From: Paenibacillus alginolyticus DSM 5050 = NBRC 15375 | GTDB taxonomy: Bacteria > Bacillota > Bacilli > Paenibacillales > NBRC-103111 | Direction of reading: 5' to 3' | DNA length: 45,141 nucleotides | Assembly (NCBI RefSeq): GCF_000422905.1 | Contig: NZ_AUGY01000071.1 | Location: 1-45,141, forward strand | Part shown: piece after piece, positions 32,375 through 41,134 of the stretch | How positions within the stretch are numbered: the stretch's first letter is position 1 | Layout: the number at the start of each line of letters is the position of its first letter | Program-made: the position numbers and the translations under genes | The notes under the pieces: model-generated | Seen by the model: only the letters and a program-made list of their open reading frames with translations | Database searches by the model: none | Told to the model about the DNA's origin: nothing

Positions 32375-33139
32375 TTACACGCCTAACCATTTTTTGAACA
32401 TATGTTTCGTTGTATCTGCATTCAGTGCTGCGATTGAAGTCGTCAGCGGAATGCCTTTCGGACAAGAGCGTACGCAGTTCTGCGAGTTGCCGCAGCCTTC
32501 GATACCGCCATCGGTCATCAACGTATCCAGACGCTCGTCTTTGTTCATTTCACCCGTTGGATGAGCATTGAACAGACGAACTTGGGAAAGTGCGGATGGT
32601 CCGATAAAAGAGTTCTTGTCGTTCACGTTAGGACACGCTTCAAGACAAACACCGCATGTCATACATTTGGAAAGCTCATAGGCCCATTGACGCTTCGACT
32701 CCGCCATACGAGGTCCTGGTCCAAGATCATACGTACCGTCGATCGGAACCCATGCTTTTACTTTCTTCAAAGCAGTGAACATGCGCCCACGGTCGATAAC
32801 AAGGTCACGCATAACAGGGAAAGTGCTCATTGGAGCTACGCGAATCGGCTGCTCTAGCTTATCTACAAGAGCCGAACAAGCTTGACGCGGCTTACCGTTG
32901 ATAACCATAGAACAAGCTCCGCAAACTTCCTCGAGACAGTTGGATTCCCAGCATACAGGTGTCGTCTTGTCACCCTTCGCATTCTTCGGATTACGCTGTA
33001 CTTCCATCAAACCGCTGATGACATTCATATTGGCGCGATAAGGAATTTCAAATTCCTCGGTATAAGGCTTGGAATCTGGACTCTCTTGACGAGTCACGAT
33101 AAACTTCACTGTCTTTTGTGCGCTTAGTGTCTCAGCCAT
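32375..33139 (-). CDS. sdhB: Succinate dehydrogenase iron-sulfur subunit
   Basis: A 254-residue protein carrying the [2Fe-2S] cluster region in the first half (CWESNCLEEVCGACSMVINGKPRQAC near residue 65) and the [4Fe-4S]/[3Fe-4S] region in the second (CMTCGVCLEACPNVND near 155, CVRSCPKGIP near 220). It passes electrons from the flavoprotein SdhA to the membrane haem protein SdhC and on to menaquinone. Length and motifs match the Bacillus type. GGAGG stands before the ATG; the gene begins 2 bp after the sdhA stop and is last in the operon. Confidence 0.96.
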   Translation of the reverse strand: MAETLSAQKTVKFIVTRQESPDSKPYTEEFEIPYRANMNVISGLMEVQRNPKNAKGDKTTPVCWESNCLEEVCGACSMVINGKPRQACSALVDKLEQPIRVAPMSTFPVMRDLVIDRGRMFTALKKVKAWVPIDGTYDLGPGPRMAESKRQWAYELSKCMTCGVCLEACPNVNDKNSFIGPSALSQVRLFNAHPTGEMNKDERLDTLMTDGGIEGCGNSQNCVRSCPKGIPLTTSIAALNADTTKHMFKKWLGV

Positions 33140-33141
33140 GA

Positions 33142-34905
33142 TTAATGTCCTCCCTTTTTCTTCTCCGTGGAGTAGTCACGTTTCCGCGGTGCAATCAAAG
33201 ATACATCGATATCTTCATAGCTGATTTTCGGACCTTCTGGCGTCCAATCGGCAATTGTTGTTTTCATGAAGTTCTCATCATCACGCTCGGTGAATTCTGG
33301 CTTGTAATGCGCGCCACGGCTCTCGTTACGCAGCAAGGCGCCAAGTGTCATCGCTTCAGCCAACTCGAACATGTTCCAGAGCTGACGTGTGAACGCTACC
33401 CCTTGATTGTTCCAACGAGCTGTATCTGTGATATTGATGTTGTTGTATCTTTCTTTCAAATCCTTGATCTTACCAATCGTATCTTCGAGACGATCATTGT
33501 AACGAACAACCGTCATGTTGGCATTCATCATGTCGCCAAGCTCTTTATGCAGAACGTAGGCATTCTCTGTACCGTTGTTCATTTTGAGCAAGTTCTCATA
33601 ACGGTCTATATGACGTTTCTTCTCGCGATCGTATACGATTGAGGAAGTATCGTCAGCGTGCTTCTCTAAGCCGCGGATATACTCAACCGCTTTAGGACCG
33701 GAAACCATACCATCATAGATGGCCGAAACGAGCGAGTTCGCTCCAAGACGGTTCGCACCATGATGTTGATACTCGCACTCACCAGCAGCGAATAAGCCGG
33801 GAATGTTCGTCATCATGTTGTAATCAACCCAGATTCCGCCCATGGAATAGTGAACCGCAGGGAAAATCTTCATCGGAATTTTACGCGGATCGTCGCCCAT
33901 GAATTTCTCGTAAATTTCCATAATACCGCCAAGCTTAATATCAAGCTCCTTCGGATCTTTATGAGAAAGATCAAGGTAAACCATGTTCTCGCCGTTAATA
34001 CCTAGCTTCTGGTCTACGCACACCGAGAAGATCTCGCGAGTTGCAATATCACGCGGCACCAAGTTACCGTAGGCCGGATATTTCTCTTCGAGGAAGTACC
34101 AAGGCTTCCCGTCTTTGTATGTCCAAATACGTCCGCCTTCACCACGCGCAGATTCAGACATCAAGCGAAGCTTGTCATCTCCGGGAATCGCTGTTGGATG
34201 AATTTGAATCATTTCGCCATTCGCATATTTAACGCCTTGTTGGTAAACTGCACTTGCAGCCGTACCTGTATTAATAACCGAGTTCGTCGTTTTGCCGAAA
34301 ATGATACCAGGACCGCCTGTTGCCAAGATGACTGCGTCGGATGGGAAGGTTTGAATTTCCATGCTCCGCAAATCTTGAGCTGCAATACCGCGGCATACGC
34401 CATCGTCATCAAGAACAGAACCCAAGAACTCCCAATGCTCGAATTTCGTTACAAGACCAGCTGTTTCCCAGCGGCGTACTTGCTCGTCAAGTGCGTACAA
34501 GAGCTGCTGCCCTGTAGTAGCGCCTGCGAATGCCGTACGATGATATTTGGTACCGCCGAAACGACGGAAATCCAGAAGACCCTCTGGTGTACGGTTGAAC
34601 ATAACGCCCATACGGTCCATTAAATGAATAATCCCTGGAGCCGCGTCGCACAAAGCTTTAACTGGCGGTTGATTCGCTAAGAAATCTCCCCCGTAAACTG
34701 TATCATCAAAGTGCTCCCAAGTGGAGTCGCCTTCGCCTTTGGTATTCACCGCACCGTTAATGCCGCCTTGCGCACATACGGAGTGGGAACGTTTAACAGG
34801 AACCAAGGAGAACAATTGCACATGAACCCCGGCCTCTGCTGCCTTAATTGTCGCCATGAGTCCCGCAAGGCCTCCGCCGACGACGATAATTTTTGAATTA
34901 GCCAC
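33142..34905 (-). CDS. sdhA: Succinate dehydrogenase flavoprotein subunit
   Basis: The 587-residue protein begins with the FAD dinucleotide fold IIVVGGGLAGLMATIKAAE and has the HSVCAQGGINGAV segment whose His carries the covalent flavin. Substrate-site residues appear in QIHPTAIPGDDKLRLMSESARGEGG near 240 and in the HYSMGGIWVD/AAGECEYQHHGANRLGANSL region near 355-395. It oxidises succinate to fumarate in the citric acid cycle on the inner face of the membrane. The start is GTG with GGGAGGG upstream. Same size as the Bacillus subunit. Confidence 0.96.
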   Translation of the reverse strand: MANSKIIVVGGGLAGLMATIKAAEAGVHVQLFSLVPVKRSHSVCAQGGINGAVNTKGEGDSTWEHFDDTVYGGDFLANQPPVKALCDAAPGIIHLMDRMGVMFNRTPEGLLDFRRFGGTKYHRTAFAGATTGQQLLYALDEQVRRWETAGLVTKFEHWEFLGSVLDDDGVCRGIAAQDLRSMEIQTFPSDAVILATGGPGIIFGKTTNSVINTGTAASAVYQQGVKYANGEMIQIHPTAIPGDDKLRLMSESARGEGGRIWTYKDGKPWYFLEEKYPAYGNLVPRDIATREIFSVCVDQKLGINGENMVYLDLSHKDPKELDIKLGGIMEIYEKFMGDDPRKIPMKIFPAVHYSMGGIWVDYNMMTNIPGLFAAGECEYQHHGANRLGANSLVSAIYDGMVSGPKAVEYIRGLEKHADDTSSIVYDREKKRHIDRYENLLKMNNGTENAYVLHKELGDMMNANMTVVRYNDRLEDTIGKIKDLKERYNNINITDTARWNNQGVAFTRQLWNMFELAEAMTLGALLRNESRGAHYKPEFTERDDENFMKTTIADWTPEGPKISYEDIDVSLIAPRKRDYSTEKKKGGH

Positions 34906-34921
34906 TTCTGTTCACCCTCCC

Positions 34922-35575
34922 TTAATGCCCCGTATGCGCTTCTACCGGAAGCTGAAATTGCGTATCTGTAAATGCAGTCAAAGACATAATAAACATCACG
35001 GCCATGACAACGAACAAAGCCATCCAGATGATGGATGAAAAGCGCTGCGCGCGCGGTCCAATTGTAATTCCCCAGCTAACCAAGAACGACCACATGCCGT
35101 TACAGAAATGGAAGGCTGCGGAAAGTGTACCGATCACATAGATGGTAAACATAACCGGATTCGTCGCGATATCATGCATCGTCCGGCCAAGCTCTTCGTG
35201 CGCTACGTTACCGAATGCAACTTGCAAGCGGGTCTCGAAGAAGTGCCAAGCAACGAACAAGAATGTGATGACACCAGTAACACGTTGGAGCATGAACATT
35301 TGATTACGGAAGTAACCGTATTGCGAAACGTTGTTACGAGCTTGATACGCTACATAAAGACCATAAACAGCATGATAAAGAAGCGGTATCCAGATTCCGA
35401 AGATTTCTAGAAACAGCACCAATGGCAAGCCATTTAACCAGTTAATTTGATCCACGAACGCGCCTGGTCCTTTTGTTGCTTCATAGTTTGTGAGCAAATG
35501 CTCAATAAGAAAGAAGCCCACAGGAATTACGCCAAGCAAAGAGTGGATCTTTCGAAAGTAATACGAATTACCCAT
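34922..35575 (-). CDS. sdhC: Succinate dehydrogenase cytochrome b558 subunit
   Basis: The 217-residue membrane protein has five helices and His residues suited to hold two haems (HSLLGVIPVGFFLIEHLLTN near the start, LLYHAVYGLYV, FVAWHFFETR, SAAFHFCNGMW). It anchors SdhA and SdhB and reduces menaquinone. An in-frame ATG at 35608 would add 11 residues, but similarity to Bacillus SdhC (start followed by YYFRKIHSLLG) and a GAGGGGGG site between the two ATGs favour 35575, even though the spacing of 13 is long. It is the first gene of sdhCAB, downstream of a strong promoter. Confidence 0.93.
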   Translation of the reverse strand: MGNSYYFRKIHSLLGVIPVGFFLIEHLLTNYEATKGPGAFVDQINWLNGLPLVLFLEIFGIWIPLLYHAVYGLYVAYQARNNVSQYGYFRNQMFMLQRVTGVITFLFVAWHFFETRLQVAFGNVAHEELGRTMHDIATNPVMFTIYVIGTLSAAFHFCNGMWSFLVSWGITIGPRAQRFSSIIWMALFVVMAVMFIMSLTAFTDTQFQLPVEAHTGH

Positions 35576-35651
35576 AATTGAACCAATTCCCCCCTCATAA
35601 AAATTCATTCATCTTTTATCCGACATGATCAGACAAGACAAGCCACATACC

Positions 35652-35680
35652 ATTGTACTCTCGCCGCAAACGAGCGTCAA
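35652..35680 (-). promoter_or_regulatory. sdhCAB promoter
   Basis: On the minus strand TTGACG (35680-35675), a 17-bp spacer and TACAAT (35657-35652). The start point would be near 35645, giving a leader of about 70 bases. Confidence 0.8.
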
Positions 35681-35683
35681 CCC

Positions 35684-35725
35684 ATAATCATCCAAGCCTA
35701 TTTTGCCAAATCAGTGGATGATTAT
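35684..35725. promoter_or_regulatory. 11-bp inverted repeat upstream of the sdh promoter, candidate LysR-type site
   Basis: ATAATCATCCA (35684-35694) and TGGATGATTAT (35715-35725) are perfect inverses, centre to centre 31 bp (three helical turns). The site begins four bases upstream of the sdh -35 box and lies in the gap shared with the divergent LysR gene, the classical position for activation by such a regulator. Confidence 0.55.
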
Positions 35726-35761
35726 ACACCTTCGTCCAAGAAATGTGAATAAAAAGTGACA

Positions 35762-35799
35762 TGTACATCGTACCTCTTTCGCACTTATAATGGAAGTGC
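35762..35799 (+). promoter_or_regulatory. Candidate promoter of the LysR gene with short palindrome over the -10
   Basis: TGTACA (35762-35767), 18 bp, TATAAT (35786-35791). GCACTT (35781-35786) and AAGTGC (35794-35799) bracket the -10 box and are followed by CGTTTTTTT, so the stretch could be an autorepression site or a weak attenuator. Confidence 0.45.
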
Positions 35800-35863
35800 C
35801 GTTTTTTTATATATACTTATAACTAAATCACATATACATAACGAAAAAGGAGACGATAGAAGC

Positions 35864-36760
35864 ATGGAACTCTTGGATGTTTTCGCAGTTGTTGTCGAAC
35901 AAGTAAGCCTCAACAAAGCATCTCAGCTATTAAATATCTCGCAACCGGCTCTTTCCCGCAAAATAATGAAGCTCGAGGAAGAGCTGGGCGTAGAGCTTTT
36001 TGTCCGCAAAGGTAAAAGGCTTGAGCTGACTAAAGTCGGTCAAATTTGCTATGACCATGCCTTGGAACTGCGTCACCTAGAGCGCAAGTTCAAGCAAGCG
36101 ATCCAGACCTACAAAGCAGCGGGCAGCCACACTTCGATTACGATTGGAGCAAGCCTGACAACGCTGCAGACAACACTCCCGGATCTCATTACCGATTATT
36201 TGCAGGATTACCCGCTGACAGAAATTAAGCTGCTTACCGGCAAGACGCATGAAATTGTTACCATGGCGAAAGAAAACAAAGTAGATATCGGCATCGTCGC
36301 TTCCCAGATCAATGCTTCCAGCCTCCATTGCGAGCCCTTATTCGATGATCATTTATGTCTGGTGCTTCCTCTAGGACATCCTCTTATCGATCGCTCCACC
36401 ATCACAATGAATGATTTAAATGAATTGCCGATGATTCTCTTCTCCAAAGGCACTTGGTATCGCATTCTGATGGATGAGCTGTTCAACCGATTTACCATAT
36501 TGCCCAACGTGCAGATGGAGATTGACTCCTTCGAAGCCATCATCCGCCTCGTTTCAACCTGTAAAACGGCAACCCTGCTTCCAAGATCCTATTTACGTGA
36601 AGATTTAATTCGTAATAATGAATTGATTTTGCGCAATCTGGCCGAGTTAGAACAGACGAAACGAACGACTTCTCTCATTTACTCCGACCACACAGCGGAT
36701 AACATGGCGTCTATGAAATTTATCACGCAAGCGATCAATTACTTCGCCAAGCAAAAATAA
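35864..36760 (+). CDS. LysR-family transcriptional regulator
   Basis: The 298-residue protein starts MELLDVFAVVVEQVSLNKAS and shows the winged helix-turn-helix of the family (ASQLLNISQPALSRKIMKLEEELGVELF) followed by the substrate-binding co-inducer domain (ITIGASLTTLQTTLPDLI, VDIGIVASQI, LCLVLPLGHPL). The frame is open 36 codons further upstream but AAGGAG and the family start point to 35864. It is divergent from sdhCAB, and an inverted repeat fit for a LysR-type protein lies by the sdh promoter, so control of succinate dehydrogenase is a fair guess; the ligand is unknown. CcpC-like citrate sensing would be one possibility. Confidence 0.9.
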   Translation: MELLDVFAVVVEQVSLNKASQLLNISQPALSRKIMKLEEELGVELFVRKGKRLELTKVGQICYDHALELRHLERKFKQAIQTYKAAGSHTSITIGASLTTLQTTLPDLITDYLQDYPLTEIKLLTGKTHEIVTMAKENKVDIGIVASQINASSLHCEPLFDDHLCLVLPLGHPLIDRSTITMNDLNELPMILFSKGTWYRILMDELFNRFTILPNVQMEIDSFEAIIRLVSTCKTATLLPRSYLREDLIRNNELILRNLAELEQTKRTTSLIYSDHTADNMASMKFITQAINYFAKQK

Positions 36761-36810
36761 AACCTCTATGCCGCTCATCTTAGAAGATGCAGAGGCCAGA
36801 GGTTCTTTTT
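36761..36810. terminator. Terminator between LysR gene and response regulator
   Basis: AACCTCT and AGAGGTT close a larger stem with an inner CATCTT/AAGATG hairpin, followed by CTTTTT. The two genes converge here, so it may serve both. Confidence 0.7.
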
Positions 36811-37548
36811 CTAATAGACAAATTTGTAACCTACACCCCAAACCGTCCGAATCCACTTAGGTTCTTTGGGATTGTCTTCGATCTTTTTACGGAGGTTAGC
36901 AATATGCACATCAATGGCCCGATCCGTAACTAAACTGTCAAATCCGCGAACCGTTTGCAGTAAATCTTCCCGGCTGTATACGCGACTAGGATGATTGACG
37001 AAGCATTTCATAATTTCAAATTCCGAATAAGTCGTCTCGACTAAAACACCATGAACACGCATAGAACGCGTATTCGGATTGAGCGTAATCTTCTTATCGA
37101 TATCCAAGACCGCCTCTAATACCGCAGTCGTTGATCCTCCAGCTTTTTCCGATACTTGACGAGTGTTCGCACTCGATTTCAAATACAAGTTGGAGCGCCG
37201 GATAAGAGCGTGAACTCTCGCACTCATCTCATGCATACTGAACGGTTTACACATATAGTCATCCGCACCTGCCCCGAGTGCATTAACGCGTTCAACGACT
37301 TTATTTTTCATCGAGACGATCATAATAGGTATTTTCGAGGTTTCCCTAACTTGTCTGCATAAGGCAAGACCATCCATATCAGGCAGCATCAAATCAAGCA
37401 AAATAACATCTGGATCAAACTGGGAGACAGATGTAATGCCTTCTGCCCCATTCGCCTTCCTTATGACATGAAATCCTTCTTCACTTAAATACATGGTAAC
37501 CATATCGCCGATCATAGCATCGTCTTCAATTATTAATACCTTATACAT
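36811..37548 (-). CDS. OmpR-family response regulator without adjacent kinase
   Basis: The 245-residue protein has a receiver domain with acidic pair ED at residues 8-9, phosphorylated Asp in VILLDLMLPDMDG (near 52), the conserved Thr/Ser position in PIMIVSMKNK and Lys in DDYMCKPFSM (near 104). The C-terminal winged helix ends with RAIDVHIANLRKKIEDNPKEPKWIRTVWGVGYKF, the OmpR/PhoB signature. AAGGTGG lies seven bases before the ATG. Neither neighbour encodes a histidine kinase, so its partner is elsewhere. A linker of about 30 residues (SSANTRQVSEKAGGST) is longer than usual. Regulon unknown; the K+ transport operon lies upstream in the same direction. Confidence 0.9.
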   Translation of the reverse strand: MYKVLIIEDDAMIGDMVTMYLSEEGFHVIRKANGAEGITSVSQFDPDVILLDLMLPDMDGLALCRQVRETSKIPIMIVSMKNKVVERVNALGAGADDYMCKPFSMHEMSARVHALIRRSNLYLKSSANTRQVSEKAGGSTTAVLEAVLDIDKKITLNPNTRSMRVHGVLVETTYSEFEIMKCFVNHPSRVYSREDLLQTVRGFDSLVTDRAIDVHIANLRKKIEDNPKEPKWIRTVWGVGYKFVY

Positions 37549-37641
37549 AGGGAGTCCACCTTCAGCTAGAAATTCTCTTGTTGTATATGTACTCGCAGAT
37601 TGATTAATTGAATAGTCGATTGGTGATCAAAAAAGTTTATT

Positions 37642-38892
37642 TTAATCATTATTATCGGGATCATTGGGCTTTATTTCAAGACCCAGTTTACGTGCCACAT
37701 AAGCCGTTGTGCTTGCTTGAAACAGAATGGTTATTAGTACAGCCATGAACGTAACGCTAGCAATAAGATCACTGTGCTGAACGCCCATCCCAGCTACCAT
37801 TCCAGATAAAGCCGCGGGTATAACCCCGGTCTCTCGAACCCAGAACATGAACAGAATTTCATTTCGCTTCCATTTCGCTTTTCGATCCGGCCATGTACAG
37901 AGTAGAACCGTAAGCGGACGCGCGATAAACATAAAAACAAAGATAACACCTAAGCTAGTCCAGAAATGCTCAAGGATTAATGGAAAGTTCACTTGACTGC
38001 CTAGTAAGATGAAAATGAGCATGCGCATGATGACCGTAATATTTTCTGAAAAATGCTCCATTTCAAGCTGTTTATCATTCATTTCCAGCTTAAAAGTACC
38101 TGCATTCCCCCAGATTAATCCTGCTGTAAAGGTCGCCATAAAACCGCTAACGCCAATCGCCTCTCCCACGATATAAGCACAAAGTGAAGTCGAAACCATT
38201 GCTATCGTTGCGTAGTCTCTGAGATGACCCAGCTTCAAATGCGCTGTCAGGAACGTCATTACATAACCTATAACTGCTCCAACAAGAAGCCCGCCCAGTG
38301 CTGTTTTCACAAAGTCAAAGACACCCGAAGCAACAGAAACCTCTTGTGTGCCAAGAATAATCGCTAATAAAGAAAATGTTAGAATTGAAGCCGTCGCGTC
38401 ATTAAAAGCAGATTCACTTTCAACCGTTTCACGTACTTTCGGACGAATCTTCACTTGTTTAAACACTGGGATCAGTGTTGCGGGATCTGTGGAAGCAATA
38501 ATAGCTCCCAGTAATAGAGCATAAATCCAAGGTAAATCCAACAGCAAATGAGCGGCTACCGCCACTGCGCCGCATGTGATAAGTACGCCAGGCACACTGA
38601 GTAAACTTACAGTAAGCCATACTTTGCGAAGACCAGAAAGTCTGATATTGCGTCCTCCATCGAAGAGGATCAAGGTTGAGCCTATGACAAGAATGAATTG
38701 GTTCGTAAAAGATGTGCTGGATTCTGTAATCCAATGAAAGGCTTGTCCCACCAGCATACCTGCGATGAGAAACAGAGCTACGTCAGGAAGCTTCAACCAC
38801 TGCGCCACTTTTCCAGATATCATGCCCAATCCAAAAATTAACACAAGTAAAATAATAACATGTTCAATTAAGAGCGAAGTTGTATTTTCCAT
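37642..38892 (-). CDS. CPA1-family cation/proton antiporter (NhaP-like)
   Basis: A 416-residue protein with 12 or so membrane helices. The ion-site motifs of CPA1 exchangers are visible: IASTDPATLIPVF near residue 135 and ESESAFNDATASIL near 165, where the ND pair takes part in ion and proton exchange. The ATG shares its A with the ktrA stop (TGATG), so translation is coupled and the three genes form one unit. Linked to a KtrAB potassium importer, it most likely exports K+ or Na+ against H+ to balance uptake. There is no C-terminal RCK domain, so KtrA could serve as its nucleotide sensor; that is inference. Confidence 0.85.
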   Translation of the reverse strand: MENTTSLLIEHVIILLVLIFGLGMISGKVAQWLKLPDVALFLIAGMLVGQAFHWITESSTSFTNQFILVIGSTLILFDGGRNIRLSGLRKVWLTVSLLSVPGVLITCGAVAVAAHLLLDLPWIYALLLGAIIASTDPATLIPVFKQVKIRPKVRETVESESAFNDATASILTFSLLAIILGTQEVSVASGVFDFVKTALGGLLVGAVIGYVMTFLTAHLKLGHLRDYATIAMVSTSLCAYIVGEAIGVSGFMATFTAGLIWGNAGTFKLEMNDKQLEMEHFSENITVIMRMLIFILLGSQVNFPLILEHFWTSLGVIFVFMFIARPLTVLLCTWPDRKAKWKRNEILFMFWVRETGVIPAALSGMVAGMGVQHSDLIASVTFMAVLITILFQASTTAYVARKLGLEIKPNDPDNND

Positions 38893-39554
38893 CAGCTGAT
38901 GACTTCACTTTCAAATTTTTCAATTTGATTGTTGGTTCCGATGATGACCATCACATCATTCTCATTCACGACATCACCCGCCGTTGGTGCAATGATAATC
39001 CCTGTTTGTTTATTAATAGCTACAATGCTGCAGCCATACTTAGCACGAGGATCCAGCTCCCTGAGAGCTAAGCCGCATAGATTCTTAGGGACAGATAATT
39101 CCACGATCGTATACTCTTTGGAAATTTCAATATAGTCCAGAAGATTAGGTGATACGAGTTGATGCGCAACACGGATACCCATATCTCGTTCCGGATAAAT
39201 GACGCGGTCAACACCCAGCTTATTCAGTACCTTGCCATGCAGTTCAGACAACGCTTTAGCTACAACCTTCTTAATGCCCAAATCTTTAAGCACAATAGCC
39301 GCTAGGATACTTGATTGAATATCATCCCCAATGGCTACAACAGCGCAGTCGAAATTTCGTACGCCCAATGACTTCAATACCTCTTCATCCGTCGCATCCG
39401 CAACAACCGTATGTGTAAGCTCTGAACTCATCTCATCAACGACTTCTTCATCTTTATCTATACCCAACACTTCATAACCAAGCTTTATGAGTTCTTTGGA
39501 AATACTGGAACCAAAACGACCCAGCCCGATTACAACATATTGATTTTTCTTCAT
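38892..39554 (-). CDS. ktrA: KtrA/TrkA-type potassium channel regulatory subunit
   Basis: The 220-residue cytosolic protein has an RCK_N domain with GLGRFGSSISKEL at the start and the acidic end of strand two (GIDKDEE) that binds ATP/ADP or NAD, followed by an RCK_C domain from about residue 135 (IVELSVPKNLCGLALREL), the region that binds cyclic di-AMP in Bacillus and Staphylococcus. Eight such subunits form a ring that gates KtrB. It starts 14 bp after ktrB and overlaps the antiporter gene by one base. Confidence 0.92.
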   Translation of the reverse strand: MKKNQYVVIGLGRFGSSISKELIKLGYEVLGIDKDEEVVDEMSSELTHTVVADATDEEVLKSLGVRNFDCAVVAIGDDIQSSILAAIVLKDLGIKKVVAKALSELHGKVLNKLGVDRVIYPERDMGIRVAHQLVSPNLLDYIEISKEYTIVELSVPKNLCGLALRELDPRAKYGCSIVAINKQTGIIIAPTAGDVVNENDVMVIIGTNNQIEKFESEVIS

Positions 39555-39568
39555 ATTTCTTGTTCCCC

Positions 39569-40921
39569 TTATCCAATCGTGATTTTACCCTCTGGGTGTC
39601 TATATAGTTCTTTCTCTTGCTTCGGCTGCAAGGCATAGGCTAATGTGATAGGTCCTAGACGCCCAGCAAACATCGTCAAACTTATGAGAATCTTCCCAAA
39701 TGTTGTTAATTCAGGAGTCAATCCCATCGTCAAACCTACGGTTCCGAAGGCGGATGTCACTTCAAACAAAATTTTCAAAAGCTGTGCATCCTCTGTCGTC
39801 GATAACAGCATCGTAACAATGATAACTAAAAACAGAGCCATCATCGTTAAGGTAATAGCCTTGAGAATACGATCCTTAGCCAATCGATAACGGAAAATAA
39901 CAATATCCTCTTTCCCACGGATCATCGTCACTATCGCACTAATTAGAATCGTAAAGGTAGTTGTTTTAATACCCCCACCTGTTGAGCCAGGAGAAGCACC
40001 GATAAACATTAGAATGACAATGAAAAATTGAGAGGCTTGGCGAAGAGCCCCAATATCAACCGTATTCGGCCCAGCTGTACGAGGGGCAACGGATTGGAAG
40101 AAGGAGGCTAGTATCTTCCCGCCCAAATCCAAAGAACCCATGGTTCTGATATTGGTATACTCGAATATAAAGATGATAATAGCTCCAAACACAATCAGAA
40201 AACCAGTCATGCTAAGCACCACTTTGGAATGCAGAGAAAGCCTCTTCTTGATCTTAAAATCCATCAAATCGGACATAACAATGAAACCAATACCCCCAAG
40301 CACAATAAGCGCCATAGCAACAAAGTTTACCACGAAATCATTCACATAGCCGGTAAAGGAAACGAATGGCGCATCGACCGTGCCAAATAAATCAAAACCA
40401 GCGTTATTAAACATGGATATGGCATGCCAAATCCCAAAATATAAGGCTTTCGTAAAACCGAAATCAAACGTCCAACGAATAGTGAAAATCACGGCTGCAA
40501 TGGCTTCAATCGATAACGAATAAATAATGACTTTACGGATAAGTCGGACAATACCTTCCATACTGCCTTGGTTAAAGGCTTCTTGCAGAACGAGTCGTTC
40601 TTTTAATGTGATTTTTTTACGGAAGGCAAAAGCGATTAACGTCGACATGGTCATGAAACCCAAACCACCAATTTGAATCAAGCTCACGATGACGATCTGC
40701 CCAAACATCGTATAGGCACTCCCAGTATCCACCACGACCAAACCAGTCACACAAGTTGCCGAAGTCGCTGTAAACAGCGCATCAATAAAAGCAATCGAAT
40801 GCCCCGTTGCTGAAGCAAAGGGAAGTGTCAAAAGCCCTGCTCCTAAGAAGATAATTGCAGCAAATCCGAGAACGAGAATTTGCGGAGGCGTTAGTCGCCA
40901 AATACTCATTTTTTTAATCAT
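39569..40921 (-). CDS. ktrB: KtrB/TrkH-type potassium uptake membrane subunit
   Basis: The 450-residue protein has the four M1-P-M2 units of the Trk/Ktr family. The filter glycines are visible in TCVTGLVVVD, MFNNAGFDLF, RTAGPNTVD and FGTVGLTMGL, and GASPGSTGGGIKT marks the gating loop after the third helix pair. It carries K+ with Na+ dependence when joined by KtrA. The frame is open for 15 more codons, but AGGAGG four bases before the ATG at 40921 selects that start. No ydaO-type leader is seen in the 210 bp upstream; a minus-strand TATAAT at 41033-41028 is a possible -10. Confidence 0.93.
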   Translation of the reverse strand: MIKKMSIWRLTPPQILVLGFAAIIFLGAGLLTLPFASATGHSIAFIDALFTATSATCVTGLVVVDTGSAYTMFGQIVIVSLIQIGGLGFMTMSTLIAFAFRKKITLKERLVLQEAFNQGSMEGIVRLIRKVIIYSLSIEAIAAVIFTIRWTFDFGFTKALYFGIWHAISMFNNAGFDLFGTVDAPFVSFTGYVNDFVVNFVAMALIVLGGIGFIVMSDLMDFKIKKRLSLHSKVVLSMTGFLIVFGAIIIFIFEYTNIRTMGSLDLGGKILASFFQSVAPRTAGPNTVDIGALRQASQFFIVILMFIGASPGSTGGGIKTTTFTILISAIVTMIRGKEDIVIFRYRLAKDRILKAITLTMMALFLVIIVTMLLSTTEDAQLLKILFEVTSAFGTVGLTMGLTPELTTFGKILISLTMFAGRLGPITLAYALQPKQEKELYRHPEGKITIG

Positions 40922-41134
40922 TGTGCCTCCTGTATGTTCAAAAAACGACATAAATATTTCCAACACCTTAACGGTAGGGTTCCCCCGTTATTCATTAGAA
41001 ATTCCGAACATTACCCAATTGATAGGTATTATATAATTGTTTTGAATTCTTTACCACTAAATTGGCTTTCTTTTTAAACTATGATAACGTGAAAGATGTG
41101 ATTTCAGAATCGAGAATGTAGAAGGGAACTCACT

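Noticed and set aside
35756..35863. N-terminal extension of the LysR protein
   Set aside because: No ribosome site, no similarity, and it would include the promoter candidate.
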